From the NCBI RefSeq assembly GCF_037325665.1, contig NC_090246.1, forward strand, positions 92,250,479 through 92,314,478: a DNA stretch of 64,000 bases. Reading direction: 5' to 3'. The translations under genes were made by a program, and so were the position numbers. The notes below the pieces were generated by a model that saw only the letters and a program-made list of their open reading frames with translations, searched no databases and was not told where the DNA came from. The DNA comes from Littorina saxatilis. Lineage: Eukaryota > Mollusca > Gastropoda > Littorinimorpha > Littorinidae. How positions within the stretch are numbered: position 1 is the first letter of the stretch; each line of letters opens with the position of its first letter. Positions 53,601 to 63,492 of the stretch are shown piece after piece.

Positions 53601-54554
53601 ATTCTAATGGGAAATTTTCTGATTTTATGCGCCAATGACGCAGGGCGCACTAGTAAACTGTTAACTGCTATCAACGGCTACCTGCCAGGTAAGGAAAAAC
53701 TAGTAGGAATGTCTATTAGGTGAGATACTGATGGCTGCCGGTTCCTGAACCTGGGGGCTCCGTAACCGGCTTGCCGGTTCCCGAGCCACTCCGATAAGTA
53801 TAAGTACAGAGTTCTGTGTAGACAAATACCAGCCTCAAACCGCCTCGCCTAGACACCCCACAACCCACTGCGAACAACACACCCCACGCTGTGACAACAC
53901 TGAGTCGACAGTTCCACCAACCCTTCGACAATCTAATAGACACACTAAACAACCACAACAACTCATTCAAACAATGTAGCTAACAGAAGTACTTGCAAGA
54001 AAGAAGAGCATGCATGAAGACAGCATGTTTTCCAGAGGAAGAGGAGAAACACACGAGGAGAAACACACATAGTGACATACAGTATATATATATATACACT
54101 ATGTGTTTTACATGTTTTACATACAGACAAGTATCACACAATACAATCATCACACACAGACACATTTGAAGTGTATTTTTATTTTGTTCTTGTTTTTTTC
54201 TGTTACACCATATTATTACACTGATCAGAACCCAGGAAATGTTGAGACCAGAAACATAAAGTGATATAAAACCGAGCAGTTTATTTTGGTAATTTTACTA
54301 ATAGGTAATAACTTTACTGCAACAGGACCTATTGATTCATTGATTACCTATTTGCCCTATCTTCGATCGTACAGCTTACTTACAATTGATCATATGCATA
54401 AAACCATTTGAAAATGTCATTCGACACTGGCCCTGACAATAAAAAGTAACCTTCAGCTGCCGGTCAGGATTTCAGATCATAACAATAGTACCTGATTACG
54501 ACAGAGTGAAAGCGGAAATGATGGCAACAAATGTACTTACAAAAAGAAGCTCAT
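47607..54554 (-). CDS. MOB1: MOB kinase activator 1 (Hippo pathway), complete
   Basis: MOB1 binds and activates LATS/NDR kinases once phosphorylated by MST/Hippo, restraining growth. Coding exons: 54554-54541 (14 bases), 52225-52059, 49377-49150, 47857-47607; 219 residues against 216 in human MOB1A. The zinc site is intact: Cys79 and Cys84 (CLEETC), His161 and His166 (HIYHQH). The MST target threonines Thr12 (NKTFKP) and Thr35 (AAVTLG) are also present. Family wording such as VDFFNQINMLYGTITEF, APKYIDYLMTWVQDQLDDET and HLNTSFKHFIFFVQEFNLI is nearly invariant. The C-terminus KLTAKELKDR is three residues longer than in vertebrates. The 3' UTR limit is unknown; introns carry a DNA transposon with a zinc-finger fragment, two MITEs and a SINE. 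Confidence 0.97.
48085..48990. mobile_element. hAT-like element with 6-bp flanking repeat
   Basis: Left end CAGACCTGTTTACC and right end its exact complement, flanked by AACATC on both sides (48079-48084, 48991-48996). It encloses an antisense hAT-type zinc-finger coding fragment and lacks the catalytic part. Relatives: 40889-41257 and a solo end near 28800-28866. Lies in MOB1 intron 3. Confidence 0.8.
48311..48811 (-). pseudogene. N-terminal zinc-finger fragment of a hAT transposase
   Basis: An open frame of 166 residues. After a lysine-rich stretch (KSKKQKQQIFLEKYKK) comes a BED/TTF-like finger HCKYCKSDFSVAHAGKYDIERH, then EEKAVVRAEMIVKMNLPLS, the usual entry into the hAT transposase body. 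Homology stops right after LSTAD, and the catalytic RNase H-like domain is absent. It is an internally deleted copy that could at most encode a DNA-binding stub. Same strand as MOB1, within its last intron. Confidence 0.75.
49765..49988. mobile_element. MITE, TIR AGYGTTGTTCCCAG, copy 1
   Basis: AGTGTTGTTCCCAGCCTC at the left and the complement AGCGTTGTTCCCAGGCCTC at the right. The interior includes TGATGGTCAAAAGACCTCCTA. In MOB1 intron 2. Confidence 0.65.
50085..50333. mobile_element. Same MITE, diverged copy 2
   Basis: Left AGTGTTGTTTCAAGACTC, right complement AGTGTTGTACTCAGGCCTC; interior TGATGGTCCGAAGACCTCCTA parallels copy 1. The two copies are only ~97 bp apart in the same orientation. 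Confidence 0.6.
50404..51146. mobile_element. TTAA-type element, intact copy
   Basis: Ends AGGCACAGTAAGCCTCCCGT and near-complement AGGCACAGTACTCCTCCCGT with TTAA on both sides (50400-50403, 51147-51150). Inverted similarity extends ~150 bp inward (GATACTGTCAGGCTTTTACA). 743 bp, no transposase. Relative of 37869-39561. Confidence 0.8.
51200..51696 (+). mobile_element. SINE-B copy 2, variable arm deleted
   Basis: Same head, body and tail as 21148-21694, but the tRNA-like head lacks ~10 bases between GCTCGGAAGCGAG and TTCGACCCTGG. In MOB1 intron 2. Confidence 0.8.
52296..52440 (-). mobile_element. SINE-C 3' fragment
   Basis: Reverse-strand tail: CTTCTTCTTCTTCGTTCATG, ACGTGTATGACCGTTTTTTTAC and CAGCCATACGCCG match the end of the 26594 copy; the tRNA head is missing. 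Confidence 0.7.
53016..54540. other. MOB1 intron 1, proximal part
   Basis: Mostly unrecognised. 52726-52868 and 53554-53695 look like diverged copies of one ~140-bp sequence (both contain GTGGTA...ATGCGCCAATG). 53715-53800 (CTGGGGGCTCCGTAAC) has an inverted partner at about 57280-57306. A (TA)n hairpin ACATAGTG...CACTATGTG lies at about 54062-54107. Confidence 0.4.
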
Positions 54555-55689
54555 CTTCGTTTCGTCCTCCTTCCAAAGGTCCCTATTCAAAAGTAAAATA
54601 AAAAATATACGAAAAATGTTCCTTTCGAATCCACAATGAATATTCAAGTGCCCGATGATTGACGATATTTTTCGTCTGCATCGATTTCAGAGAGAAAGAT
54701 GGCTTCCCAGTGTTTATCCCTTGCAGTGCAAGTAACGACGTGAAAATACGATAACAAAAGCAAAGCTTTTTTTTCCACTCTCCTGACATATGATTAATCT
54801 TTATTTCTGAAAAGATGCCTCGTCTATTATTTATTGTTTAAAAAATTGATCAAAAATTATAAATATTGAGTCTTCCCATCTGCCTAACTAGCTTTGTATG
54901 AAATCCGGCCATTTTGTGCACGGCGTGTGAAACGGATCGTAGAAAATGTAAGTATAAGGAACGCCTGCTCGTCTTCACATCAAGTATTTCGGGACACTTT
55001 GGTACTGAAGTTGCATTCGTTATTTACAGTGTTTTTCTTCAATTCTCTCTCGTTCGATTTTCATAAGTCGTTCTAATTTGACAAGGGGGAAAATAAACCG
55101 GTCAATGCGATCCCCGGGAAAATGCATTGTTCTGTGTTATGTTCTTCTTCCAGCCAATTTCCAGTCGAACTACATGAAAACTGGACGTGATCAATCTGTA
55201 CACATACTTCATTACTGCCGATCATTGTGATTGCTTTTTATTAACGCGATTGCTTTTTATTAACTTTTATTAAACCCTTGGAGTTGGAGTTGTGTTGGGA
55301 GGTCTTTTCATATTAAATGGCGATGCGCACACCACCCGTCACGTAGCCGAAATGGACTCCTTTTACTAGTTTTACTTTTAGCGTCAATGTAAACTCAACG
55401 ACCAACGTCCACAGGGCATCCTGATCCAGAATCGAAGAGAGTCGAAACGAAGGCCTGGGAGGTAGTGGAAGAAGAAGAAAGATTAGCACTAGACGAAAAT
55501 CATGTTCAGTTTCACGCTCTCTACTACACTAGTTCGACTGATTGAAGGGGAAGTAGCTCCAAATAAGTCAGTGGTGGCACTAGTATTTTTCAAACCGGTA
55601 CACAAACCTTTATGCTGCAAACAGTCCAGAAAAAAACGGTAGGCTGAGTAGGTAAGAGTCCAACTTATAGTACTGGTTTTGTTGTTTTA
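54555..55689. other. MOB1 5' flank
   Basis: Putative 5' UTR and promoter of MOB1 on the minus strand. No TATA box or recognised repeat. It separates MOB1 from the divergent hnRNP-like gene. Confidence 0.4.
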
Positions 55690-56055
55690 GGCCAAAAAAA
55701 AAAAAATTGTCTGTTTCTGGTCACCCGACCGACCCTAAATTTTGGCGCCGACCCTAAACTTTTTTTTTCCAAACTCCAAAATTTTGGGTTTTTTGGTGGT
55801 GGTAAAGGACAGGGTGAGAACATGAACAACAAAAACGTGTGAAAACGAAAGTCCGCTGACGATTTGTAAATGTGTTGAGTGTCTTGTCTCTATGTATAGT
55901 GAATCCAGTCTCTTTGCGCGATTTTTAAAGTTAGTTTTATTGGTCTACATTTGGGGGTAAAAAAAATAAAAAATAAAAATAAAAAAAATCCCGACCTACC
56001 GACCCTATTTTTTTTAGCCATGTTACCAGAAACAGACAATTTTTTTTTTTTGGCC
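55690..56055. mobile_element. TTA-flanked MITE, copy 2
   Basis: GGCC-A(n)-TTGTCTGTTTCTGGT ends in inverted form, with TTA on both sides (55687-55689, 56056-56058). Interior ACCCGACCGACCCTAA as in copy 1. Confidence 0.8.
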
Positions 56056-56109
56056 TTAGGTTAGTGCTTTTACTTTTAGTTATGCGCTATAGAAATCTCC
56101 TTTCTTTCT

Positions 56110-56450
56110 TTTATTCTTTATTTGGTGTTTAACGTCGTTTTCAACCACAAAGGTTATATCGCGACGGGGAAAGGGGGGAGATGGGATAGAGCCACTTGTC
56201 AATTGTTTCTTGTTCACAAAAGCACCAATCAAAAATGTGCTCGAGGGGCTTGCAACATAGTACAATATATTACCTTACTGGGAGAATGCAAGTTTCATAG
56301 TACAGAGGACTTAACATTTCTTACATACTACTTGACTAAAATTGACTATATTCTATACAAGAAACACTTAACAAGGGTAAAAGGAGAAACAGAATCCGTT
56401 AGTCGCCTCTTACAACATGCTGGGGAGCATCGGGTAAATTCTTCCCCCTA
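56110..56450 (-). mobile_element. SINE-D copy 3
   Basis: Reverse-strand copy; complement ends AACGTTAAACACCAAATAAAG and contains the GTAAGAGGCGACTAACGG segment. Confidence 0.75.
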
Positions 56451-56474
56451 ACCCCCCTAATAAATAAATAAATG

Positions 56475-56746
56475 TAAAAAAAAAAGGTGTGGTTACAGTA
56501 ACCCGACCTACCCTATTTTTAGGGGCCGACCCTATAACTTTTATTACATTTGTAAAAAAAAAAAACAGTGCAGAAAACGCAATGAAAACGAAAGCACTTG
56601 AGTCGCACACTTATTTCCCTGTCAAGTAGGTTTAATTTGTACACATTAGAAAAAAAAGTTTAAAAAAAAAGATTGCCTACCTTCCTACCCTATTTTTTTG
56701 GCTATGTTACCTTAACCACACCTATTTTTTTTGGGGGGGGGGGGCC
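56475..56746. mobile_element. TTA-flanked MITE family, copy 3
   Basis: Inner ends AGGTGTGGTTACAGTAACC and (complement) AGGTGTGGTTAAGGTAACAT; right side GGCC then TTA. The left GGCC is lost. Confidence 0.7.
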
Positions 56747-56968
56747 TTACCATAAAAAAAAAAACGGTAGTTCAAAAAATCAACCTGTAGGTCATACCGG
56801 CAGCCAATTTTGTTCCGGTATTTTCTCATTTCAACCGGTAAAATACCGGTAATTACCGGTTAACACCAATACTGTAAGCGGACGTAAATTAGATACAGAA
56901 TTTGAGAAATGGATTGGTGCAGTTATTGAGTTAATCAACTTAATGAGGCTACTAATTAAATTGTATAA

Positions 56969-57235
56969 GGCAAAAAGGAAATAGGTGTGGTTAAGGTAAC
57001 ATAGCCCCAAAAAATAGGGTAGGAAGGTAGGCAATCACTTTTTTTTTTTAAATTTTTTTTCTAATGTGTACAAATTAAACCTACTCGACAGGGAAATAAG
57101 TGTGCGACACCAGCGCTGTCGCTTTCATTGCGTTTTCTGCACTGGGTTTTTTTTGTTTTTTTGTTTTGACAAATGTAATAAAAAGTTATAGGGTAGGTCG
57201 GGTTACCGTAACCACACCTATTTTTTTTTTAGGCC
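56969..57235. mobile_element. TAA-flanked MITE family, copy 4, inverted
   Basis: Ends with GGC(C) and AGGTGTGGTTA(A/C)GGTAAC, flanked by TAA (56966-56968, 57236-57238). The interior is the reverse complement of copy 3, so copies 3 and 4 form a spaced inverted pair. Confidence 0.78.
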
Positions 57236-57238
57236 TAA

Positions 57239-58487
57239 GTATTTGGATTCAGATTGGCTCAGGAACACACGAGTCATTTACGTACGGAGCCCCCAGGTGC
57301 GAGAACCAACATTCATGACTAGCTTAAACTTGGAGGTTCCTTTCTTTTGTAATAATGACAATTACCAAGTGGGTACCACTATTTTAAGTATAAACCATTG
57401 TACGGATGGTTCTTTCCTTCTCTTCTTCATTTCAAGTGGTTTATGAAAGATTGAAGATCGCCACAACAAACAAAGCTCACGAATCATTTTGATCCAAGTC
57501 AGTCATCACTGAAAATGAAATTGCTGAATTGTGTGAATCAAGACACTGACTATTGACTTTGTTGGCCCATCTAGCTTTTTTAAGGATCATATCTTCAATT
57601 TTTCATAAGCCACTCAAAAATATGACTGAGGCCAAAGAAGTTAAGGAATTGAAAGAAGAAATGGAAGAAAGAAACAAAACTGGATTTGATGCGCAAATCC
57701 TGTCTGGACTGCGTGACCCTATGTCAGTAGCACTGCCTACTAATTAAGGTTAGCCGTCATATTAAATTAGAGAAGCATGTCTGTTTTGGGAGCCTCTTAT
57801 GATTGTCATGCCTTGAGCCTGGTGGCTATGTAATGGACTTGTAGTTATCCAGCCAGCTTGAACTTAAAATAGCAGCAAGGCCTATCCATTGGCATTGTTC
57901 CAAATGTGGCCAACCTAAGATCAGTTTGACAAAAGATCGAATTGCACACATGTATACACGCACACTCTCTCTTGGTCAGTTGGTCGATTTGGGTTTCTGT
58001 GGATGTTTCCATGTGCCTTAATCACTTGACCAGAGGAAGAAATGCATCACCAATTTTGTTTCTCGTTGTTTATCTTCCACCCTTTTTATCTTTTTAATTT
58101 TGATTGCGTACATGTACTCAGTAGCTTACTCGTTGGTAACCACAAAGGGCAAGAAATGAACAGGATGTGTTAATGTTACCTAGTCGTGTGTGAATGCAAT
58201 AATCATTAAAGTTATAATGCTTTTTGTAATTCACTAATTAGTAATTGTAATAAAATATTTTCTGCATGAAAGATAAAATTTATAGAATATATAGCTTAAT
58301 TTTGTCTATGCAGTCTGTGTTGCTGACAAGTTGCTTAACACTGAGCCACTTGCTGATGACATGAGGCTGGCTATCTCATCTGTATACCATCTATTGACAT
58401 AGTCTGGTGTGTAAAGGAACAGCTTTGGCATACTTCAGTTTTAGGGACTTGTTCTATTTTTGTTTTCTTCTCTTTTCCCCCCTGCAG
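57239..58487. other. 5' flank or 5'-UTR intron of the hnRNP-like gene
   Basis: No repeat recognised apart from the CGGAGCCCCCAGG partner noted at 53715. A 41-codon frame MTEAKEVKELKEEMEERN... (57622-57747) looks like a short coiled coil but has no splice or family support. A T-rich tract and acceptor (CCCCCCTGCAG) precede the coding exon. Confidence 0.4.
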
Positions 58488-58494
58488 TGCAAAC

Positions 58495-58570
58495 ATGGAT
58501 GGATTTGTGGCACGTCTTCGTGGTCTTCCTTGGTCCACAACTGCAGAGGATCTTGTCAAATTCTTTGATG
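58495..58570 (+). CDS. hnRNP H/F-like protein, first coding exon only
   Basis: An acceptor CCCTGCAG at 58480-58487 is followed by seven UTR bases, then ATG. The 76-base coding part reads MDGFVARLRGLPWSTTAEDL VKFFDG and ends in phase 1 at a GTATTTAC donor. RLRGLPWS with the following helix is the opening of a quasi-RRM, as in hnRNP H/F, GRSF1 and ESRP, proteins that bind G-rich RNA and steer splicing. The acceptor before the ATG implies a 5'-UTR exon upstream. Remaining exons are not seen before the window ends; a DIRS-like element fills the following intron. Which member of the family it is cannot be settled from 25 residues. Confidence 0.8.
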
Positions 58571-59474
58571 GTATTTACAAATTACATGCATCACAGAAAT
58601 ATTTTGTAGTTGTGTTAATAGGTCGACCCGATCCAGCCAAAGGGACGCTACTCTGTTAGACGATTATTTTTGTCGATCGCTCATCTATGAACATGCCGCC
58701 GAAAAAAGAAGTTAAAGCCCGTTGAAAGGCAAAAAACACTAGTAGCAGCGTTCAAGTTCAAGCAGCTGACCAAGTTACAGTGACCGATCAGCTGAGCGCT
58801 AAACTAGTTGTACAAGCAGAGTTGACAATTCATGGTCATTAAATGGCTAATACTCATTAAATTACATATTCTTACTCCGAATCACATAAAGCATTTGACT
58901 ACGTCTGAGATGCTAGGTACTGAAAAAACGCTACCCATCAAAAAACAACAAAGGGAAGCGACCCCTACCAAAAAGCTTGAATAGCTATGGTAACAGCCAG
59001 GTTCCCTGGGAGTTACCTCCCATATAGCTACTTCCTCTCTGTCACCACGTGACCGCTCATACTGACTTCAGCGTCTTGCAGAGAGGTTGTGTTGGAAATT
59101 TTGTGCGCTTTCTGTGGCTGCCTTTGGTGGAGTTGTTCACTTGCCGGCCACGTAACCCATCGTTCTCCTGTCAGGGCTTCGTTTGGTGAGCCCGTTCTGT
59201 TTTTTCTGTGGTTTTTGTTCGTTTTCGCCTGCTGTTGCTGATATTTTGTCCCTTGGACTCTGTGTGTCAGTAACACGTGCGTGTTGCCATTTTGCTTCTG
59301 TCAGCTTGGCTGACTTGCTGTCTGTGGCGTTTAACCTGTGCTTGTTCACTGTTTTGTTGCAAGTTTGGTTTGTTTCTGCGTGTTAGTTACTGCTTGCGGT
59401 TCGTGTTTACGTTCATTTTCAGTAACTTTCCTTGTGAAATTTTTTGCTTGTTTACGTTTTCGTTGTTCGTCAGC
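58571..59474. other. Intron DNA and probable 5' part of the DIRS-like element
   Basis: Starts as intron of the hnRNP-like gene. From roughly 58990 on, the base composition shifts toward that of the DIRS-like element, whose left terminal repeat probably lies here, but I could not fix its boundary. Confidence 0.4.
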
Positions 59475-61557
59475 ATGGCTGATCCAGACAAACGTAAGGG
59501 TAAATCCGATTTGAAGGGCAAAGTGAAACCTAAATCTTCTAGCACCAAGCCTTTGGTGGTCGTGTCGGATGAAGCACGCAATACCATTTTGACGGTGCCC
59601 ATTTCACCGCCTGGTCCTAGTACTGTTTCTCGTCCTAGTACTTCTGCCGTTACTCCGCCCTCTGCGGCTCCGGAGCAAGGGGCTATCGTTGCCTCCTTTT
59701 TGAGTTCGTTACTCCCAGAGATACGTTCCATGGTTCAGACTGAAATGCAACGAGCGTCTCCTTCCGCTAGCGCTTTCCTTCCTGCGGAGATGGGGGGGGG
59801 TGCGTTCCCTCGCTTCCGTGGTGGTTACCTCGGCTTCCGGTCTGCATGCTCAGGCTGCTTCCGCCTCTACCACAGGCGTCTCAAGTAAGTCGGACCGGTC
59901 TGGCAGCCCTCGTGAGGCGTTCGGACATTCCCTCACGGGAAACGGTTCATTGGCTCGGGGTCACTCCCTGCTCTCTACTGGCAACAGTACTCCGTATGGT
60001 GAATCTGTCGCTCAGCTTCGGTGTCTGCCCTCACTAGCCCGCACCCAGTGCCGCAGTGACGGGTTTGACCGAGAACTGGCCTCCGGGCTTTACGGCTCTC
60101 AGCCGCAGTTCTCGCATTCGTCGTTTCCGCCCCCGGCGGTTTCGACGTCTGCACTTCCGGCTTCGGCCGGACACGCTGTCTCTCATCCTAGCACGTCCGC
60201 TTGGCTGCAGGAGAGGGATCAACGGCGTGAGGTTTTTGCGCTTCCGGCGCTTCAACCAGGCAGGCTGTCACTTCCCCCGGACGGGGTCGCGACTTCCTCC
60301 CACGTACATCCGGTGGCTTCGGATGGGTTTCCGTCTTACCCTATGCACTTTAGTCAGGGTTCAAGTCGGGATCACTTCCAGGATTACGGGTTTCCGGTTT
60401 CCGGTCATCCCGCGTATCCTGCCGCCGGCGTTCTGGATGACTACGGTCATGGCACTTCCTGTGATCACTCTGATGTGCAATCAGTGGCCAGTGAAGAGCC
60501 TCCTTCGGGAATGTCGTCAAGGCTGCGTGTCATTCTGGACACAGCAGCTGAGGTGACTTCACGTTATTTCCCGGAGGGCACGGCTGCGGCGGTGTCTCCC
60601 ACTTCGGGGGTACCCTCGGCGATGTCGGATTTCCTACCTGCTAAGGAGGCTAATCCTTCCTTCCGCTTCGCGGAGTCGCCCGCCATAGCCTACCATCTGT
60701 CGCAAGTCTGGGCGGCGGCGCCTAGGCGGACAGGTGGTGTGCCTTCGGACCCTGTTCCGTTTCTGGTGCCTTTCGGCACAGTTCCGGAACAATCTCAGCC
60801 TTGGCTGGCGACGATGGCACAGACTTCTACTTTCGTGCCATTGCCTCAGCGGAAGCTCGCGCTTCCTCGGCATAGCCGGAACCTCGTTGCGTCTTACGCA
60901 CTTCCGCGTTCCGTCTTGCCGGTGACGCCGGACTTGACAGCACTTCTGGCCAAGCCAGTCAAGGGCGACTCAGTCATTCCGGTGAAAGATAGCACTCTCC
61001 TCTCCCTGGAGGAAGTCGGACGTCAGCTGTTGGAATTGGCTTCAATTTCCGACACGCTGATTCGGGCTCTCTCTAGGTCTTTGACGGACGACTTAGTCCC
61101 GTTTACGCTCAGCGAAGAGCAGAACGCGGACGACGTCTCCTCCCTCCTCACAGCGTTGGCTAAGGTAAACGAGGAACAGACTCGTCTGTCCTCTTTACAG
61201 TACGCACACGCAGTCTTGGCGAGGAGGGAGTTGTTTCTTGCCAACTCTCAGTTTGCAGAGCAGGTTACCAGAGACACTCTCAGAGTGTCTCCGGTTGTGG
61301 AGGGCTCCTTGTTCAGCCAAATGGCGCTTGTCGCTCGGCAACAGGAGATTCAGTCCAACAAGGATTCTCAATTCCTGGACATGACTCTACAGGGCATGAA
61401 GCAAGCTAAGCCTTCCCAGCAAGGGAAGTCTCAGCCGGCCTCTCATCCCAAACCTGCTCAGAAGAGACCTGCACAGCAGAGCTCTAGAGGCGGCAAGAAA
61501 CGGATGGCGTCGGGAAGGGGACGAGGCGGCTCGAGTAGCAAGCCTCACCCCCAATGA
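59475..61557 (+). other. DIRS-like element: gag-like region
   Basis: Part of the DIRS-like fossil. Encodes a serine/proline-rich protein without catalytic motifs and with a basic Gly/Arg/Lys-rich end, as gag-like proteins of this family have. Assigned by position before the reverse transcriptase. Confidence 0.65.
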
Positions 61558-61596
61558 AGCGCTCCCGATCTCACCACCCTCCCGCCCTCCACTCTG

Positions 61597-63492
61597 GTGA
61601 TGGCGGGAGGCCCCTCCCGGGCACTTTCCCATTGGATGGTATCAGTAGACAGCCTATGGATAGTGGGAGTTGTGAGATCGGGCTTCCGTCTCTTATGGCG
61701 GGAGGAGAAGGCACCTCTTTCCCGACATCCGCCGCTCTTCAGACCCCCCTCCTCGCAGGAAGCAAGATCCGTCCTTCAGGCGGAGATTGTCTCCCTGGTG
61801 CAGAAGGGCGCGGTCGAGAGGGTCCTGGACCAAAGCTCACTGGGGTTTTACGGCCGGCTTTTCGCCGTCCCCAAAGCTTCAGGGGCGTGGCGCCCCGTCT
61901 TGGACTTATCTCTCCTCAACACTTTTTTGAGAGAGATCAAGTTCAAGATGGAGACGCCGGCCACGGTCAGGGACTCTCTGCGCCCAGGAGATTGGGCGAC
62001 CTCCATAGACCTGACGGATGCATATTTCCACATTCTCATGCATCCGGCCGACCGGAAATGGCTTCGTTTCCGGTGGGGAGATCAGGTCTTCCAGTTCCGC
62101 GCGCTCCCTTTCGGGCTGTCTCTCGCACCATGGATCTTTACCATGGTGGTGAGACAGTTTTGCGCTCTGGCGAGGTCGCAGGGGGTTCGTCTGCGGGTCT
62201 ATCTGGACGATTGGCTCGTTCTGAATCAATCCCAGATAGGCTGCTCGCAGCATACCCAATCGGTTCTTCGAGAGGCTCACTTGTTGGGTTTCTCGATCAA
62301 CCGATCAAAGTCGGAGCTGATCCCGTCTCAAACGTTCACCTACCTCGGGATGTCGTTCGACACGGTTGCCTGGACTGTCCAGCCCTCCCAGCGTCGGGTG
62401 GACAAACTCCAGGCTCAGATCCGCTCCACTTTGCCTCTCCTGCAGGCGCCCCTCCGGTCTCTCGCCTCCATCTTGGGGCAGATGGAGTCCATGGCTCTGT
62501 TGGTTCCTCTGGGCAGGGTCCACAAACGGCCTTTTCAGGCAGCGCTGAAGCCGTTTGTGGACTCTCCTCAGGTGGACTGGAACGCCCTCGTCCCCCTCCA
62601 GGGATGGTTCCAGTCCGCGACCCTTCCGTGGCTGGACACGGAATGGATCAGCAAGGGAGTTCCGATCGCCCTACCTCCCCCAGACTTGGATCTGTTTACA
62701 GATGCTTCTCTGCGGGGATGGGGGGCACACACGGACCTACACACGGTGTCAGGTCTGTGGTCGGAGGAACAGAGCCAGTGGCATATCAACTTGCTAGAGC
62801 TGGAAGCAGTAGCTCTAGCTCTAGTCGAGTTTCTGCCCTCCCTGCAGGCCAAGCATGTTCGTCTGTTTACAGACAACACGACTGTGGCCGCCTATATCAA
62901 CAAGCAGGGAGGCTCTCGGTCCCCGTCTCTCTCGGACAGGACCTGCGAGATCCTGAAGTGGTGTGCTCTTCACCACATCACGATCTCAGCCAGGTACCTT
63001 CCAGGGAGGCTGAACACTCTGGCGGACGAGCTCAGTCGCTCCGGCAGAGTGCTTCAGTCAGAGTGGACCATCACTCACGGGGCACTGCTGCGCCTTTGGG
63101 CTCAGGTCCAAAAGCCTCTCGTGGACCTCTTTGCCACAAGGTTCTCGAAGAGGCTTCCGGTGTTTGTCTCGCCATTCCCGGATCCTCAGGCTTGGCGAGT
63201 AAACGCTCTGGACATTCCCTGGACGGGCCTGGAGGCGTACGCCTTTCCGCCTTTCCCATTACTCAGCCGAGTAATTCGAAAGGCGGAGCTGGAGGGGCCG
63301 ACTCTTCTTCTGCTGGTCGCCCCTCTGTGGCCGTCGCAGGTCTGGTTCCCGGACCTGCTCCGGCTCGCCCACGGGCCTCCCATTCCTCTCGCCCTTATGC
63401 GAGGGGAACTCGTGCAGCCCCGAACAGGCATTCCACACGAGGAGCCCAGTCTTCTGAAGCTTCACGTGTGGAGGTTGTTCGGGACTCACTGA
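61597..63492 (+). other. DIRS-like element: reverse transcriptase and RNase H region
   Basis: Part of the DIRS-like fossil. RT signatures include SGAWRPVLDLSLLN, SIDLTDAYFHI, LPFGLSLAPWIF and the YLDD box. RNase H signatures are DLFTDASLRGWGA, LLELEAVALAL and FTDNTTVAAYI. This wording (TDAYFHI, LPFGL, FTDAS) is typical of DIRS elements rather than of Gypsy or Copia. The region looks open throughout. Confidence 0.88.

Noticed and set aside
57622-57747. Short coiled-coil-like frame before the hnRNP-like exon
   Set aside because: Only 41 codons, charged low complexity, no splice link to the following exon; kept as a note only.
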